Shown: piece after piece, positions 8,267 to 17,286 of the stretch
Layout: the number at the start of each line of letters is the position of its first letter
Position numbering within the stretch: the stretch's first letter is position 1
Assembly: GCA_020846635.1 (NCBI GenBank)
Contig: JADLDO010000023.1
Span: 248,001-312,000, forward strand
Reading direction: 5' to 3'
Length of the DNA: 64,000 bases
Source of the DNA: Caldilineaceae bacterium
GTDB lineage: Bacteria; Chloroflexota; Anaerolineae; Caldilineales; Caldilineaceae
Notes under the pieces: generated by a model
The model's input: only the letters and a program-made list of their open reading frames with translations
Databases searched by the model: none
Told to the model about the DNA's origin: nothing
Translations under genes and position numbers: made by a program

Positions 8267-10900
8267 ATGGCAAGCGATATAGCTCTAGGCTCGTCCACAG
8301 AGTTTCCTGTCGAAGATCCAGATTCGATTCGCATCAAAGGGATCGTAGGTCGCGAGAGCGTGATCTCGCCGAGCGAACCGAACAATGAACGGCTTGGAAA
8401 GATCTGGGATGATCCGCCGGGGTTCTTCGGATGGTTTCTCGCCCTGCAGAACGACGCCATCGGTGGGCGCATGATGGCGATCGCGTTTGTCTTCTTTCTG
8501 CTTGGCGGCATCATGGCGCTGCTCATGCGGACACAGTTGCTCTGGGGAGAGAGCGAATTCCTCAGCCCACAGACCTTTAATGAACTGTTCACGATGCATG
8601 GCTCCGTCATGATGTTTCTCTTTGCTGTGCCCATGCTCGAAGGCTTTGCGATTTATCTTTTGCCCTTTATTCTCGGCAACCGCGAGATGCCCTTTCCGCG
8701 CCTGGGGCAGTTCAGTTTTTTTACCTTTACGCTCGGCGGGCTTCTTTTCCTCTCTAGCTTTCTCTTTGGCGCGGTGCCCGATGCAGGCTGGTTTGCCTAT
8801 GTGCCGCTGAGTGGGCCAGAGTATTCGCGAGGGCTCCCGCTGGACTTTTGGCTGCTGGGGCTCGGCGTGGCGGAGATTGCTGCCATTGCTGCGGGTATCG
8901 AAATCACCATCGCTATCATGCGGATGCGTGCGCCAGGGATGACGTTGAGTCGTATGCCGGTCATCGCCTGGGCCTATCTCGTCATGGCTCTGGCAATTCT
9001 CGTTGCCTTTACCACCTTACTCGTCGCCAGCCTTATGTTGGAGTTGGATCGCAAGTTTGGCACCCAATTCTTCAACCCGGCGGCGGGTGGCAGCGCAATC
9101 CTTTGGCAGCATCTTTTCTGGGTCTTCGGCCATCCAGAAGTCTATATTCAATTTATCCCGGCCACCGGCATGATCTCGATGATCATCCCGGTCTTCGCGC
9201 GCCACAGGCTGGTTGGCTATAACTACGTCGTGATCTCCCTGATCACAATCGGTTTCCTCAGCTTTGCGCTTTGGGCACACCACATGTTTACTGCCGGGCT
9301 GCCACAGGCGGCCATGTCTTTCTTCACCATTGCTAGCATCATGATCGGTGTCCCCGCGGGCATCCAAATCTTTAGCTGGATCAGTACCATCTTTTTTGGT
9401 CGCCCGGTTTGGACAACATCCTTTCTCTTTGTGATTGGCTTTCTGTTCACCTTCGTGTTGGGCGGGATCAGCGGCATCATGGTGGGCGTAGTGCCTTTAG
9501 ATTTGCAGGTGCATGACTCCTATTTTGTCGTTGCCCATTTTCACTATGTCTTGATCGGCGGCGCAACCTTTCCCATCTTGGCCGCATTTTATTACTGGTT
9601 CCCTCTCTTCACAGGACGAAAGCTCAATGAAGGAACAGGGAAGTGGAATTTCTGGCTGACCTTTATCGGGTTCCACATCACCTTTTTCCCGATGCATATC
9701 GTCGGCCTGCTGGGTATGCCCCGACGCGTCTATACCTATCAGGAGGGGATTGGCTGGGAGATTTACAACCAGATTTCTACCATTGGCTCCTATATCCTGG
9801 CGCTTGGCATCCTGCTCTTTGTCATCAATGTCGTCACGAGTTGGCGAAGGGGCGAGAAGGTCGAGTCGAATCCCTGGAAGGCAGATTCGCTGGAGTGGGC
9901 CACGTCGATCCCCGCGCCCAGCTATGGCTTTGCCGAACTGCCCATTGTGCAGAGCCGCAACCCATTGTGGGATGAGAAAGACATCCGGCAAGAGGAGGAG
10001 TTGGAGACAGATCGACGGCAAGAAAATCGGGCGATCCGGTGTATGCTGCAAAATTTAGCCGGGTGGCCTCTTACCTGGCGGGCAGCGCTGACGACTTCGG
10101 CGATTGATGCGCGCCCCACCGAGGTCTTTCGCGTCTCAGGCCCCTCCATCTGGCCTGTGGTGACGGCAGTGGGCCTCATTCTTATCTTTGCTTCCGAAAT
10201 TTTCTCTCTACGCATTTTGGTCCTTTCCGGCGCTGCGATCGTTGTCTTGGGGATGATTGGGTGGCATTGGCCCAGCCCCGTCGAGACGACCGAGCACGAA
10301 CTGGAATTTGAACGCACGCATGGCATCCCCGTCTATCCGAATGGAAGCCCGACCGTAGATCGTTGGGCAACGGCGCTCTTTATCCTGATCCTCGCGGTCT
10401 GTGCCGGTCTGTTTATCTTTAGCTATTTCTACATCAGCCTTGCGCATGTGGCGTGGCCGATGGACAACATGGATGATCCGAGGCTGCTCCTGCCTGCCAT
10501 CGGCACTGTGGCGGTGCTCCTGGCTGCGGCGGCGATGGGTTGGGCCAACCGGCGCATCACGCGCGGCGACGTGGCAGGGCTGCGGATTGCCCTTGCGCTG
10601 GCCTTCATTGCGGGAGGGGTTGCCGCGGGGACTCTCGTCTATGACCTGCTCGCCGTGGTCACGTTTGACCATAATATCAACGCCTATGGTTCGCTCTACT
10701 GGGCGCTGACGATCTTCCTGATCGCGCTCCTGCTGGGCGGGTTGGGCCAAAACCTCTTCACCCAAGTCTGGTCATGGTTTGGCATCTATTCGGCACGCGA
10801 GCATGTCGCCGTCGATATCGGGAAGATGTATTGGTATTCGATGGTTGCTTTTTGGCTGCTCCTCGCCGGAACAGTCTATATATCGCCCTATATCATGTAG
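8267..10900 (+). CDS. coxA: Cytochrome c oxidase subunit I fused to subunit III
   Basis: 877 residues from the ATG at 8267, which follows a GGGAG site; the frame is open back to 8108, but that would overlap coxB. Residues about 50-570 are the 12-helix haem-copper oxidase core: His111 (TMHGSVMMF), CuB and crosslink motif GHPEVY (His289), His338-His339 (WAHHMFTAG), and haem ligands His424 and His426 (VAHFHYVLIGG). The Glu of HPEVY places it with A1-type oxidases. From about residue 600 further helices form a subunit III (CoxC) domain, ending TVYISPYIM. Fusion of I and III is known in Thermus caa3 oxidase. A free subunit IV is not obvious unless the next gene supplies it. Confidence 0.95.
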   Translation: MASDIALGSSTEFPVEDPDSIRIKGIVGRESVISPSEPNNERLGKIWDDPPGFFGWFLALQNDAIGGRMMAIAFVFFLLGGIMALLMRTQLLWGESEFLSPQTFNELFTMHGSVMMFLFAVPMLEGFAIYLLPFILGNREMPFPRLGQFSFFTFTLGGLLFLSSFLFGAVPDAGWFAYVPLSGPEYSRGLPLDFWLLGLGVAEIAAIAAGIEITIAIMRMRAPGMTLSRMPVIAWAYLVMALAILVAFTTLLVASLMLELDRKFGTQFFNPAAGGSAILWQHLFWVFGHPEVYIQFIPATGMISMIIPVFARHRLVGYNYVVISLITIGFLSFALWAHHMFTAGLPQAAMSFFTIASIMIGVPAGIQIFSWISTIFFGRPVWTTSFLFVIGFLFTFVLGGISGIMVGVVPLDLQVHDSYFVVAHFHYVLIGGATFPILAAFYYWFPLFTGRKLNEGTGKWNFWLTFIGFHITFFPMHIVGLLGMPRRVYTYQEGIGWEIYNQISTIGSYILALGILLFVINVVTSWRRGEKVESNPWKADSLEWATSIPAPSYGFAELPIVQSRNPLWDEKDIRQEEELETDRRQENRAIRCMLQNLAGWPLTWRAALTTSAIDARPTEVFRVSGPSIWPVVTAVGLILIFASEIFSLRILVLSGAAIVVLGMIGWHWPSPVETTEHELEFERTHGIPVYPNGSPTVDRWATALFILILAVCAGLFIFSYFYISLAHVAWPMDNMDDPRLLLPAIGTVAVLLAAAAMGWANRRITRGDVAGLRIALALAFIAGGVAAGTLVYDLLAVVTFDHNINAYGSLYWALTIFLIALLLGGLGQNLFTQVWSWFGIYSAREHVAVDIGKMYWYSMVAFWLLLAGTVYISPYIM

Positions 10901-11015
10901 GCCCTCTCTGTTTGCCGTTCTGCTGTGAACGCGAGTTTTGAGCGAATGCCGCAAGATATTTGAGACGAGATGTTTTTGAAGTGACTTTTTAGAAGAACTG
11001 TTGAAGAGAGATGCA

Positions 11016-11429
11016 ATGATGCAAGAAACGGCAACAACGCAAGAAATGGCCGATGCAGACTCGCAAAGGGGTCGCCTCTGGTTCATCTTTTTAGCCGGCC
11101 CTGTGGTCTACATTGCTTATTTCCTTGTGGTCTGGGCTATAGGTGAATTTGGCTGTCTGGCCGGCATCCAACAGTTGGATTTTTTGGGAGCGAATCCGAT
11201 CCGGCTAAGTATCTTGGTGCTTACAGCGATTGCCGCGCTTGTCACGCTGATTACCGGCATTGTCGGCTTTCGTCGCTGGCGATACCTGCGACAGGGGCCA
11301 CATGATCCTGATGAAGATGACCCGAAATTCATGTTGTTTGTGGGCACATGGCTCAACGGGCTGTTTACCGTGGTGACCCTGATGAGCGCAGTGCCGATGT
11401 TAATGGGGAGTACTTGTGCGTGGCTTTGA
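11016..11429 (+). CDS. Small three-helix membrane protein of the oxidase operon
   Basis: 137 residues from the ATG at 11016, which follows GAAGAGAG; a TTG five codons upstream is possible. It shows hydrophobic segments at about 23-45, 65-85 and 105-130, and an acidic loop (HDPDEDDPKF). I do not recognise the family. Its place directly behind the oxidase subunits and its overlap with the following cytochrome gene suggest an oxidase accessory or a subunit IV substitute, but there is no sequence motif for that. Confidence 0.75.
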   Translation: MMQETATTQEMADADSQRGRLWFIFLAGPVVYIAYFLVVWAIGEFGCLAGIQQLDFLGANPIRLSILVLTAIAALVTLITGIVGFRRWRYLRQGPHDPDEDDPKFMLFVGTWLNGLFTVVTLMSAVPMLMGSTCAWL

Positions 11430-11931
11430 GGGTGGAACAGCCGGGATAAAGTGGATGCGTACCAGTGGCCTGCTCTTGGCGCTGATGCTGCTTGCTGCCT
11501 GTAGCGGGATGGCTGGCGGGTCGCGTGCGGGGGCCATTTCGGGAGGGATTGTTGCTGAAGTCAATCGCGCTGCGGCTGGATTGACGGCTCCCCCCCAGGG
11601 GGATGAAGCTGCCCCTCTGAGCGATGATGCCCTCATTGCGATGGGGAGGCAGCTTTATGCGAGCAACTGCGCGCCCTGTCACCAGCCTAACGGCGAGGGC
11701 ACTCTCTCGCTCTTTCCCGCGCTCAACCGCAACGCGTTTGTGACGGTGAGCGATCCGACCGGGGTCATTGATACTGTGCTGCATGGGCGAGAGATTATGC
11801 CCGCCTTTGCTTCTACGCTCTCGGACCGGGAGGTCGCGGCTGTGATCTCGTACATACGCAATGCGTGGAATAACCAGGCCCCGGTGCTTGACGAATCGCA
11901 TGTTCGCGAGGTGCGAGAAGGAGCGCGGTAA
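11416..11931 (+). CDS. Monohaem cytochrome c lipoprotein
   Basis: 171 residues from a GTG at 11416 with GGGGAG upstream, overlapping the previous gene by 14 bp; an ATG at 11455 is an alternative that starts right at the signal peptide. The signal is lipoprotein type (LLALMLLAACSG, Cys29). Haem motif NCAPCHQPNGEG (Cys85, Cys88, His89) and Met128 in IMPAF, ending in a helix with SYIRNAWNN. This C-terminal pattern is shared with both haem domains of the dihaem protein encoded downstream, so they are related by duplication. It probably shuttles electrons between the dehydrogenases of this cluster and CoxB on the outer face of the membrane. Confidence 0.9.
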   Translation: MRGFEGGTAGIKWMRTSGLLLALMLLAACSGMAGGSRAGAISGGIVAEVNRAAAGLTAPPQGDEAAPLSDDALIAMGRQLYASNCAPCHQPNGEGTLSLFPALNRNAFVTVSDPTGVIDTVLHGREIMPAFASTLSDREVAAVISYIRNAWNNQAPVLDESHVREVREGAR

Positions 11932-11968
11932 GGGATGAAGGATGAGGGATAAAGAAGGGAGAAACTAG

Positions 11969-13606
11969 ATGCGTAATTCAAGGCTGTTGGCGCTTGTGTT
12001 GATAGCTGTCATCATTGTAGCCGTTCCAGTTGTGGTAATGAAGATGCAGCCGGACAATGGCGAACGCGCAGATCGGGTGGTGGGCGTTGTGTTGGCGCAG
12101 GAAGCGCCGACCGCGGCAGCCGTCGAGGTAGTCGCGCAGGCTCAGGAAGTGACTGCCACGAACGATGTGACAGGAACGGAAGGGGTCACTGCGACAGATG
12201 AGGCGACTGCGACAGACGAGGTGACTGTGACGAACGAGGTCACTGGGACGGATGAGGTGACTGCATCTGCCGAAGCGACGCAGACGCAGGAGAGCAGCGG
12301 TGAACAGGAGGCAAGGCAGGCAGCAGGAATACCCACGGATCGCGCGGCTGTCCTCACACCAGGTGAACCACTGCCTGTAGATGCCTCGATTCAGTTGGTC
12401 AAGGTCGCGGAGGGCTTTGTTGATCCGGTGAATGTGGTCAGCCCGCAGGATGGCAGTGGCCGCCTCTTTGTAATTGAGCGTCACGGCGTTGTGCGTATTG
12501 TCAATGCCGATGGGCAAATCCTGGAGGAGCCGTTCCTGGACATTCAGGATCAGGTATTGAGCGCGTTCCTGGAGCAAGGGCTTTATGACCTTGAATTTCA
12601 CCCGGATTATGCCAACAACGGGCGCTTCTTTGTCCACTTTGCAGAGATGTTACGCAACGGCGACGGTATGATTGTCGAATATGCACGCTCTGCCGAGGAT
12701 GAGAACCGGGCCGATCCAGAGAGCGCCAGAGTGATCCTGCAAATTGAGCAGCCGTGGGCCAACCACAACGGCGGCGAACTTGCCTTTGGCCCCGATGGCT
12801 ATCTCTATATCGGCAGTGGTGATGGCGGCTGGGAGGGCGATCCGCTGGAGGCAGGTCAAGATCTCAAAACACTCTTGGGCAAGCTTCTGCGTATTGATGT
12901 CAACGCCCAGGATGGGCGGCCCTATGCCATCCCCGCGGACAATCCTTTTGCCAGCGCGCAATCCCCCCAATTGGTACAGCTCTTTGGCATTACGGAGGAA
13001 GTGTTCGCCCAGATTCACACCGAGGCGCGGCCCGAAATTTGGGCCTATGGTCTGCGTAACCCCTGGAAGTTTAACTTTGACCCCGAAACCGCCGATCTCT
13101 ATCTGCCCGATGTGGGTCAAAATTACTGGGAGGAGATCAACTTCCAGCCTGCTGATAGTCCGGGCGGCGAGAACTACGGTTGGGATTTTATGATGGGTTC
13201 GCACTGCTTCCCGATTGAAAACGAGGAGTGTGGCATGGTGGGTGTTTTGCCTGTGGCGGAATACAGCCACCCGGAGGATAGTGGCTGCACCGTCATCGGC
13301 CTCGGCATCTATCGCGGTGACGAATATCCCAACTTGGATGGTGTCTATTTTAGCGGCGACTACTGTTCCGGGATCATCTGGGGTTTGATGCGCGACGAAA
13401 ACAATACGTGGCACTATGCCCAGGTGCTTGACACCAATTTCCAGTTGACCGGGGCGGGGCAAGACGAGAACGGCACGATCTATGTTACTACCTGTCATTG
13501 CAATTATGGCGGGCCTGGCGCGGTGGATAACCCACCCGGCACGCTTTGGCGCATTGTCGCGGCGGACCAAGTGCCCGAAGGCGCGGAGACTGCCCCAACC
13601 CAGTAA
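11969..13606 (+). CDS. Secreted PQQ-type sugar dehydrogenase (GSDH family)
   Basis: 545 residues. The N-terminal hydrophobic helix (ALVLIAVIIVAVPVVV) is a signal or anchor. Residues about 61-102 are a run of six-residue Val/Thr/Glu/Asp-rich units (VTATND, VTGTEG, and so on). From about 130 the protein is a glucose/sorbosone dehydrogenase beta-propeller (RLFVIERHGVVRIV, GLYDLEFHPDY, NHNGGELAFGPDGYLYIGSG, WAYGLRNPWKFNFD, PPGTLWRIV). Family members oxidise aldoses or similar sugars with PQQ; the substrate cannot be told from sequence. Several Cys in the C-terminal third suggest disulfides. The cytochrome c genes on both sides are logical electron acceptors. No PQQ synthesis genes are in the window. 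Confidence 0.9.
   Translation: MRNSRLLALVLIAVIIVAVPVVVMKMQPDNGERADRVVGVVLAQEAPTAAAVEVVAQAQEVTATNDVTGTEGVTATDEATATDEVTVTNEVTGTDEVTASAEATQTQESSGEQEARQAAGIPTDRAAVLTPGEPLPVDASIQLVKVAEGFVDPVNVVSPQDGSGRLFVIERHGVVRIVNADGQILEEPFLDIQDQVLSAFLEQGLYDLEFHPDYANNGRFFVHFAEMLRNGDGMIVEYARSAEDENRADPESARVILQIEQPWANHNGGELAFGPDGYLYIGSGDGGWEGDPLEAGQDLKTLLGKLLRIDVNAQDGRPYAIPADNPFASAQSPQLVQLFGITEEVFAQIHTEARPEIWAYGLRNPWKFNFDPETADLYLPDVGQNYWEEINFQPADSPGGENYGWDFMMGSHCFPIENEECGMVGVLPVAEYSHPEDSGCTVIGLGIYRGDEYPNLDGVYFSGDYCSGIIWGLMRDENNTWHYAQVLDTNFQLTGAGQDENGTIYVTTCHCNYGGPGAVDNPPGTLWRIVAADQVPEGAETAPTQ
12149..12274. repeat. Seven 18-bp imperfect repeats in the GSDH gene
   Basis: Seven in-frame 18-bp units starting with gtgactg or gtcactg, encoding V/A-T-x-T-x-x hexapeptides. 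They form a flexible acidic and Thr-rich spacer between the membrane-proximal segment and the propeller. Confidence 0.8.
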
Positions 13607-13677
13607 GCCTGTTCATTCTGGATTCCAGACAATGACAAGGCGAGAGGAGTGGGCTAGGAGAGAAGGGGAGTTACACA

Positions 13678-15528
13678 GTGAAACAGAGACAGATTGCTTG
13701 GATATTGCCGGCGCTTCTCACCGGCCTATTCTTCATATCGGGATGCGGCAGCCTGCGTAGTGACAGGGTGCTCGCGCAGCCGTTGACGTTGGCGACACCT
13801 GATTCCGCCGCGGCAAACGAGGTAAGAAGCCTCGCGCTGCCTCAAGAGATTGTTGTGGTGATTGTTACCCCAACCGTCGCCCAAGATCAGGGTCAGCCGG
13901 ATCAGGCGAACCAGCCAGGGAATCAAGGTGGAGAAGGCCAGGCCGTTGCTCAGGCCCAGAGTACGCCCCAGTCGCAAGAAGGCGGCAGCGCGCAGGGTGA
14001 GGCTACCGGGGGGCAGCAAGAGCCGCAAGAGGGTGGGCAAGGCCAGGTAGCCGATCAGGAATTGATCGACAGGGGCGAGCAAGTCTATTTGTCCAACTGT
14101 GCCCGCTGTCATCAGCCGGATGGTGGGGGCACAAGGAGCTATCCAGCCCTCGCGGGCAGCCCGATTGTTATGGATGAAGACCCCGCTGGTGTTATCGACG
14201 TGGTTACGCATGGGCGTGGTCAAATGCCTGCTTTTGGCGAGTCACTTCCGCCTGAAGATATTGCCGCTGTCATCTCCTACGTACGCAATTCTTGGGAAAA
14301 CGGTGCTGGCGTTGTGACTGTTGAACAACTAAGCCAACCCCAGGGAGGCGAGCAAGCCGGTGGTGAGCAGCAGGCGGCTCCTGCGGAGGGAGAAGGTCAG
14401 GCACAGGGAGAACAGGCGGGTGGCGAGGCGCAGGCAACCCCGTCTGCCGAAGGGGGCAGTGCGGAACAAGCGGCTCCTGCTGCTGAAGGGGAAGGACAAA
14501 GCCAGAATCAAGACCAGAGTCAAGCGGCGCCGATTGGTGAAGGCGCTCAGATCAGCGTTACCCAAGAGCAGAATGGCAACGTGATCACGATTCAGATAGA
14601 GATTGTGCTTTCTACGCCGGAAGCGAGCGCGGCCCCCGCTCAACCGTCTGGAGAAGCAGAGCCAACCCCGGCGCAGGAACAACCTGCCGAGGGAGAAGAA
14701 CCAACAGCAGCACCCGAAGGTGAAAGTAGCGGCGAAGCTGCGCCCAGCGGGGGTGAGGCTGCACCCTCTCCAGAGGCAGAACAGCCCCAGGCGACTCCCG
14801 CAGCAGAGGAAGCCCAGCCGCAGGCAACCCCTGCCGCCGAGGGTGGCGGCGCAGCCAATGAAACGAGCGGCGCACAGGAGGGTCAAGGGGAAGCGAGCGG
14901 TGAAGTGAGTGGCGAGGGCAGCGCCACGCAGCCGGAGTCAGGAACGACGACTGGCGAGGCCGGTGCCGCGCAGGATGGCGACCAGGAGTTGTTGAGCATG
15001 GGTGAGTATCTATATGGGACAACCTGTGCCAACTGTCACCAGCTCAGCGGCGAGGGCAACACGGCGTATCCTTCGCTGGTCAACAACGAAATCGTAATTG
15101 CCGAGGATCCTACCTCTGCGCTGCTGACGATTTTGCAGGGTCGTGGTCACATGCCAAGCTTTGCGGGGCTGTTATCGGATCAGGAGATTGCCGCCATCCT
15201 CTCGCATGAGCGCAACGCCTGGAATAACAGCGCGTCTGTGGTGACGCCGGAGCAGGTGGCTCAAGTCCGCGCCCTCGGTGTGGGGCTAGGCGGAGAGCGC
15301 GTCGTGGAGGCCCCTGCCCTTGAATCCGGCGCAACGCGGTTGGGTGCTTCTGCACAAAGGGATGCGCTCTCCTCGGATGCAGAGGGAGCCACCGTAACGC
15401 CTGGCGTGCAAAGCGCGCTGGATTTTAGCCGCTTCCTTGAAATACCCGGCGTGGCGGCGCTTATCTCGTATATACAGGCTGTCTGGAATAACGGCGCACC
15501 GCTGATCGCCAATGCACAGGTACAGTGA
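13678..15528 (+). CDS. Dihaem cytochrome c lipoprotein with long Gln/Glu/Ala/Pro linkers
   Basis: 616 residues from a GTG. The lipoprotein signal ends FFISGCG (Cys23). First haem domain: CARCHQPDGGG (Cys141, Cys144, His145), Met183 (GQMPAF), helix AAVISYVRNSWENGA. A linker of about 200 residues rich in Gln, Glu, Gly, Ala and Pro follows, interrupted by a short beta-like piece (GNVITIQIEIVLS). Second haem domain: CANCHQLSGEG (Cys450, Cys453, His454) with GHMPSF and LSHERNAWNN. The last 26 residues (GVAALISYIQAVWNNGAPLI) copy only the C-terminal helix of such a domain, with no haem motif. It probably works as an extended electron wire between dehydrogenases and oxidase. The linker contains few charges other than Glu. 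Confidence 0.88.
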   Translation: MKQRQIAWILPALLTGLFFISGCGSLRSDRVLAQPLTLATPDSAAANEVRSLALPQEIVVVIVTPTVAQDQGQPDQANQPGNQGGEGQAVAQAQSTPQSQEGGSAQGEATGGQQEPQEGGQGQVADQELIDRGEQVYLSNCARCHQPDGGGTRSYPALAGSPIVMDEDPAGVIDVVTHGRGQMPAFGESLPPEDIAAVISYVRNSWENGAGVVTVEQLSQPQGGEQAGGEQQAAPAEGEGQAQGEQAGGEAQATPSAEGGSAEQAAPAAEGEGQSQNQDQSQAAPIGEGAQISVTQEQNGNVITIQIEIVLSTPEASAAPAQPSGEAEPTPAQEQPAEGEEPTAAPEGESSGEAAPSGGEAAPSPEAEQPQATPAAEEAQPQATPAAEGGGAANETSGAQEGQGEASGEVSGEGSATQPESGTTTGEAGAAQDGDQELLSMGEYLYGTTCANCHQLSGEGNTAYPSLVNNEIVIAEDPTSALLTILQGRGHMPSFAGLLSDQEIAAILSHERNAWNNSASVVTPEQVAQVRALGVGLGGERVVEAPALESGATRLGASAQRDALSSDAEGATVTPGVQSALDFSRFLEIPGVAALISYIQAVWNNGAPLIANAQVQ

Positions 15529-15539
15529 GGAGTAGAATC

Positions 15540-17180
15540 GTGGCAGAACCTTTGAGCGCGCATGTGGTCATCGTTGGGTCTGGGGTCGCCGGGATGCTGG
15601 CTGCCTATCGCCTGGCGCAGGCGGGAGCCCGTGTGCTGGTGCTGGAGGCAGGGCCGCCCGTTGTACGCAGCGAGGCGCTTGCCAGCTATCGCAATGCGGT
15701 CGCCAAAACGCCGGACGCTCCTTACCCAGACACTGCTTATGCGCCGCGGCCTTCGGTTCTGGACCCTCAGGGTTACTATATTCAAGAGGGGCCGGATCTC
15801 TTTAAGAGTACCTATGTGCGGCGCGTGGGTGGCACGACATGGCATTGGCTGGGGACATCACTGCGGCATTTGCCCAACGATTTTCGCTTGCGCTCTCTCT
15901 ACAATGTCGCCGAAGATTGGCCGATCAGCTACGACGAACTTGAGACGTGGTATCTTGCGGCTGAACAAGAGCTTGGGGTGGCTGGCGACAGCACCCAAGA
16001 CCTCGGTTCGCCGCGCAGCGGTTCATTCCCCATGAAGGGACTGCCACTCACCTATCTGGACAAGCAGGTTGCCCTGGCCGCGAATAAACTTGGGCTGGCT
16101 GTGCATGCCACGCCACAGGCGCGCAACTCACAGACCTACGACGGTCGCCCCCCCTGTTGTGGCAATGGGACATGCGTGCCTATCTGTCCTATTGCGGCAA
16201 AGTATGATGCGATGGTGCATGTCCGTAAGTCGCAGGCGCTCGGCGTGCAGGTGATCGACCAGGCTGTGGTACACCAGATTGAGGTGGATTCGCAGGGGCG
16301 GGTGTCGGGTCTGCGCTTCAAACGTCCCAATGGGGATGAGCAGCGCGCAATTGCCCACATCTATGTAATTGCCGCGCACGCAATCGAGACGCCCAAGATT
16401 CTCCTGATGTCGCGCACCGACGCACTGCCCAACGGCGTTGCCAATTCGAGCGACCAAGTGGGGCGCAACCTCATGGATCATCCCGTCCAACTGAGTTGGG
16501 CGCTGGCGAAGAATCCCCTTTATCCCTATCGTTCACCCCTGGAGAACGCGGGAATTGAGAATTTCCGTGATGGCGAATTTCGCCGTGAGCGTTCTGCTTT
16601 CCGCATGGCAATTGGCGAAGATGGGTGGAGTTTTCCCGGTTCGCCGCCGACTGCCGTTGCCTCCGAACTGATCGCACAAGGCGTGCGTGGGAAAGCGTTG
16701 GTCGAACAGATGAACGCCAGGGTTTCGCGCCAGTTTCGCTTTGCCAACCTGATCGAGCAGATGCCCAATCCTGAGAATCGCATCGTGCCTGCTTTTGATC
16801 AGGTAGATGCTATCGGCATCCCGCGCCCGCGCCTCTATTACCAAGTGGGTGAGTTCGAGCGCAGGGGCATGGCCGAGGCGCGCCGCATCAGTAATCAGAT
16901 CTTTGAGACAATGGGCGCTTACCAGATTGAGCATGGCGAGGATTTCGAGGGCGCAGGCCATGTGATAGGCACTTACCGGATGGGCGCAGATCCGAGGCGT
17001 TCAGTGGTCGATGCCGACCAGCGCGCGCATGATCACCCTAATCTCTTTCTGTTGGGCAGCGGGACGTTTCCCACTGTTGGCACAGCGAACCCGACGCTGA
17101 CCATTGCGGCGCTGTCGCTGCGTACGGCAGCGGTCATCCAACGTGACCTTTATGCACTGCAAGAGATTTCAATGCCCTAG
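15540..17180 (+). CDS. GMC-family FAD dehydrogenase, catalytic subunit with 3Fe-4S-type Cys motif
   Basis: 546 residues from the GTG at 15540, preceded by GAGGAG; a GTG at 15525 would overlap the upstream stop. An FAD-binding Rossmann fold opens the protein (VVIVGSGVAGMLAAYRLAQA, then VLEAGP), followed by GGTTWHWLG. The C-terminal GMC domain includes NLFLLGSGTFPTVGTANPT. Residues about 206-216 read CCGNGTCVPICPIAAKYD. The spacing of the last three Cys (5 and 4) matches the iron-sulfur ligands of the Burkholderia FAD glucose dehydrogenase alpha subunit. Together with the Tat-signal small subunit at 17822-18430 it resembles an alpha-gamma pair, with the nearby cytochromes c replacing the usual multihaem beta subunit. 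The substrate is probably a sugar, sugar acid or polyol and is not determined. Confidence 0.92.
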   Translation: MAEPLSAHVVIVGSGVAGMLAAYRLAQAGARVLVLEAGPPVVRSEALASYRNAVAKTPDAPYPDTAYAPRPSVLDPQGYYIQEGPDLFKSTYVRRVGGTTWHWLGTSLRHLPNDFRLRSLYNVAEDWPISYDELETWYLAAEQELGVAGDSTQDLGSPRSGSFPMKGLPLTYLDKQVALAANKLGLAVHATPQARNSQTYDGRPPCCGNGTCVPICPIAAKYDAMVHVRKSQALGVQVIDQAVVHQIEVDSQGRVSGLRFKRPNGDEQRAIAHIYVIAAHAIETPKILLMSRTDALPNGVANSSDQVGRNLMDHPVQLSWALAKNPLYPYRSPLENAGIENFRDGEFRRERSAFRMAIGEDGWSFPGSPPTAVASELIAQGVRGKALVEQMNARVSRQFRFANLIEQMPNPENRIVPAFDQVDAIGIPRPRLYYQVGEFERRGMAEARRISNQIFETMGAYQIEHGEDFEGAGHVIGTYRMGADPRRSVVDADQRAHDHPNLFLLGSGTFPTVGTANPTLTIAALSLRTAAVIQRDLYALQEISMP

Positions 17181-17222
17181 CGTGCAAAGCATCGATCTAA
17201 GTCCGAATTCGCAAGTGCGTAG

Positions 17223-17286
17223 GGTATGGCCTCCGTACCATACCGTTCTGCGGGCCGCCACAGCGGGAACCCTCTGGGTGCGGCCC
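17223..17286. repeat. Two adjacent GC-rich palindromes
   Basis: ggtatgg (17223-17229) pairs with ccatacc (17238-17244), and gggccgc (17252-17258) with gcggccc (17280-17286). They fill the gap between the GMC gene and the next cytochrome gene. They could be a folded element in the mRNA or a dispersed palindromic repeat; there is no T-run. Confidence 0.5.

Noticed and set aside
12650..13570. 306-codon minus-strand frame
   Set aside because: Antisense of the GSDH propeller; no start signal and no domain.
14329..14886. Leu/Arg/Cys-rich minus-strand frame
   Set aside because: Reverse reading of the Gln/Glu/Ala/Pro linker of the dihaem cytochrome gene; low complexity by construction.
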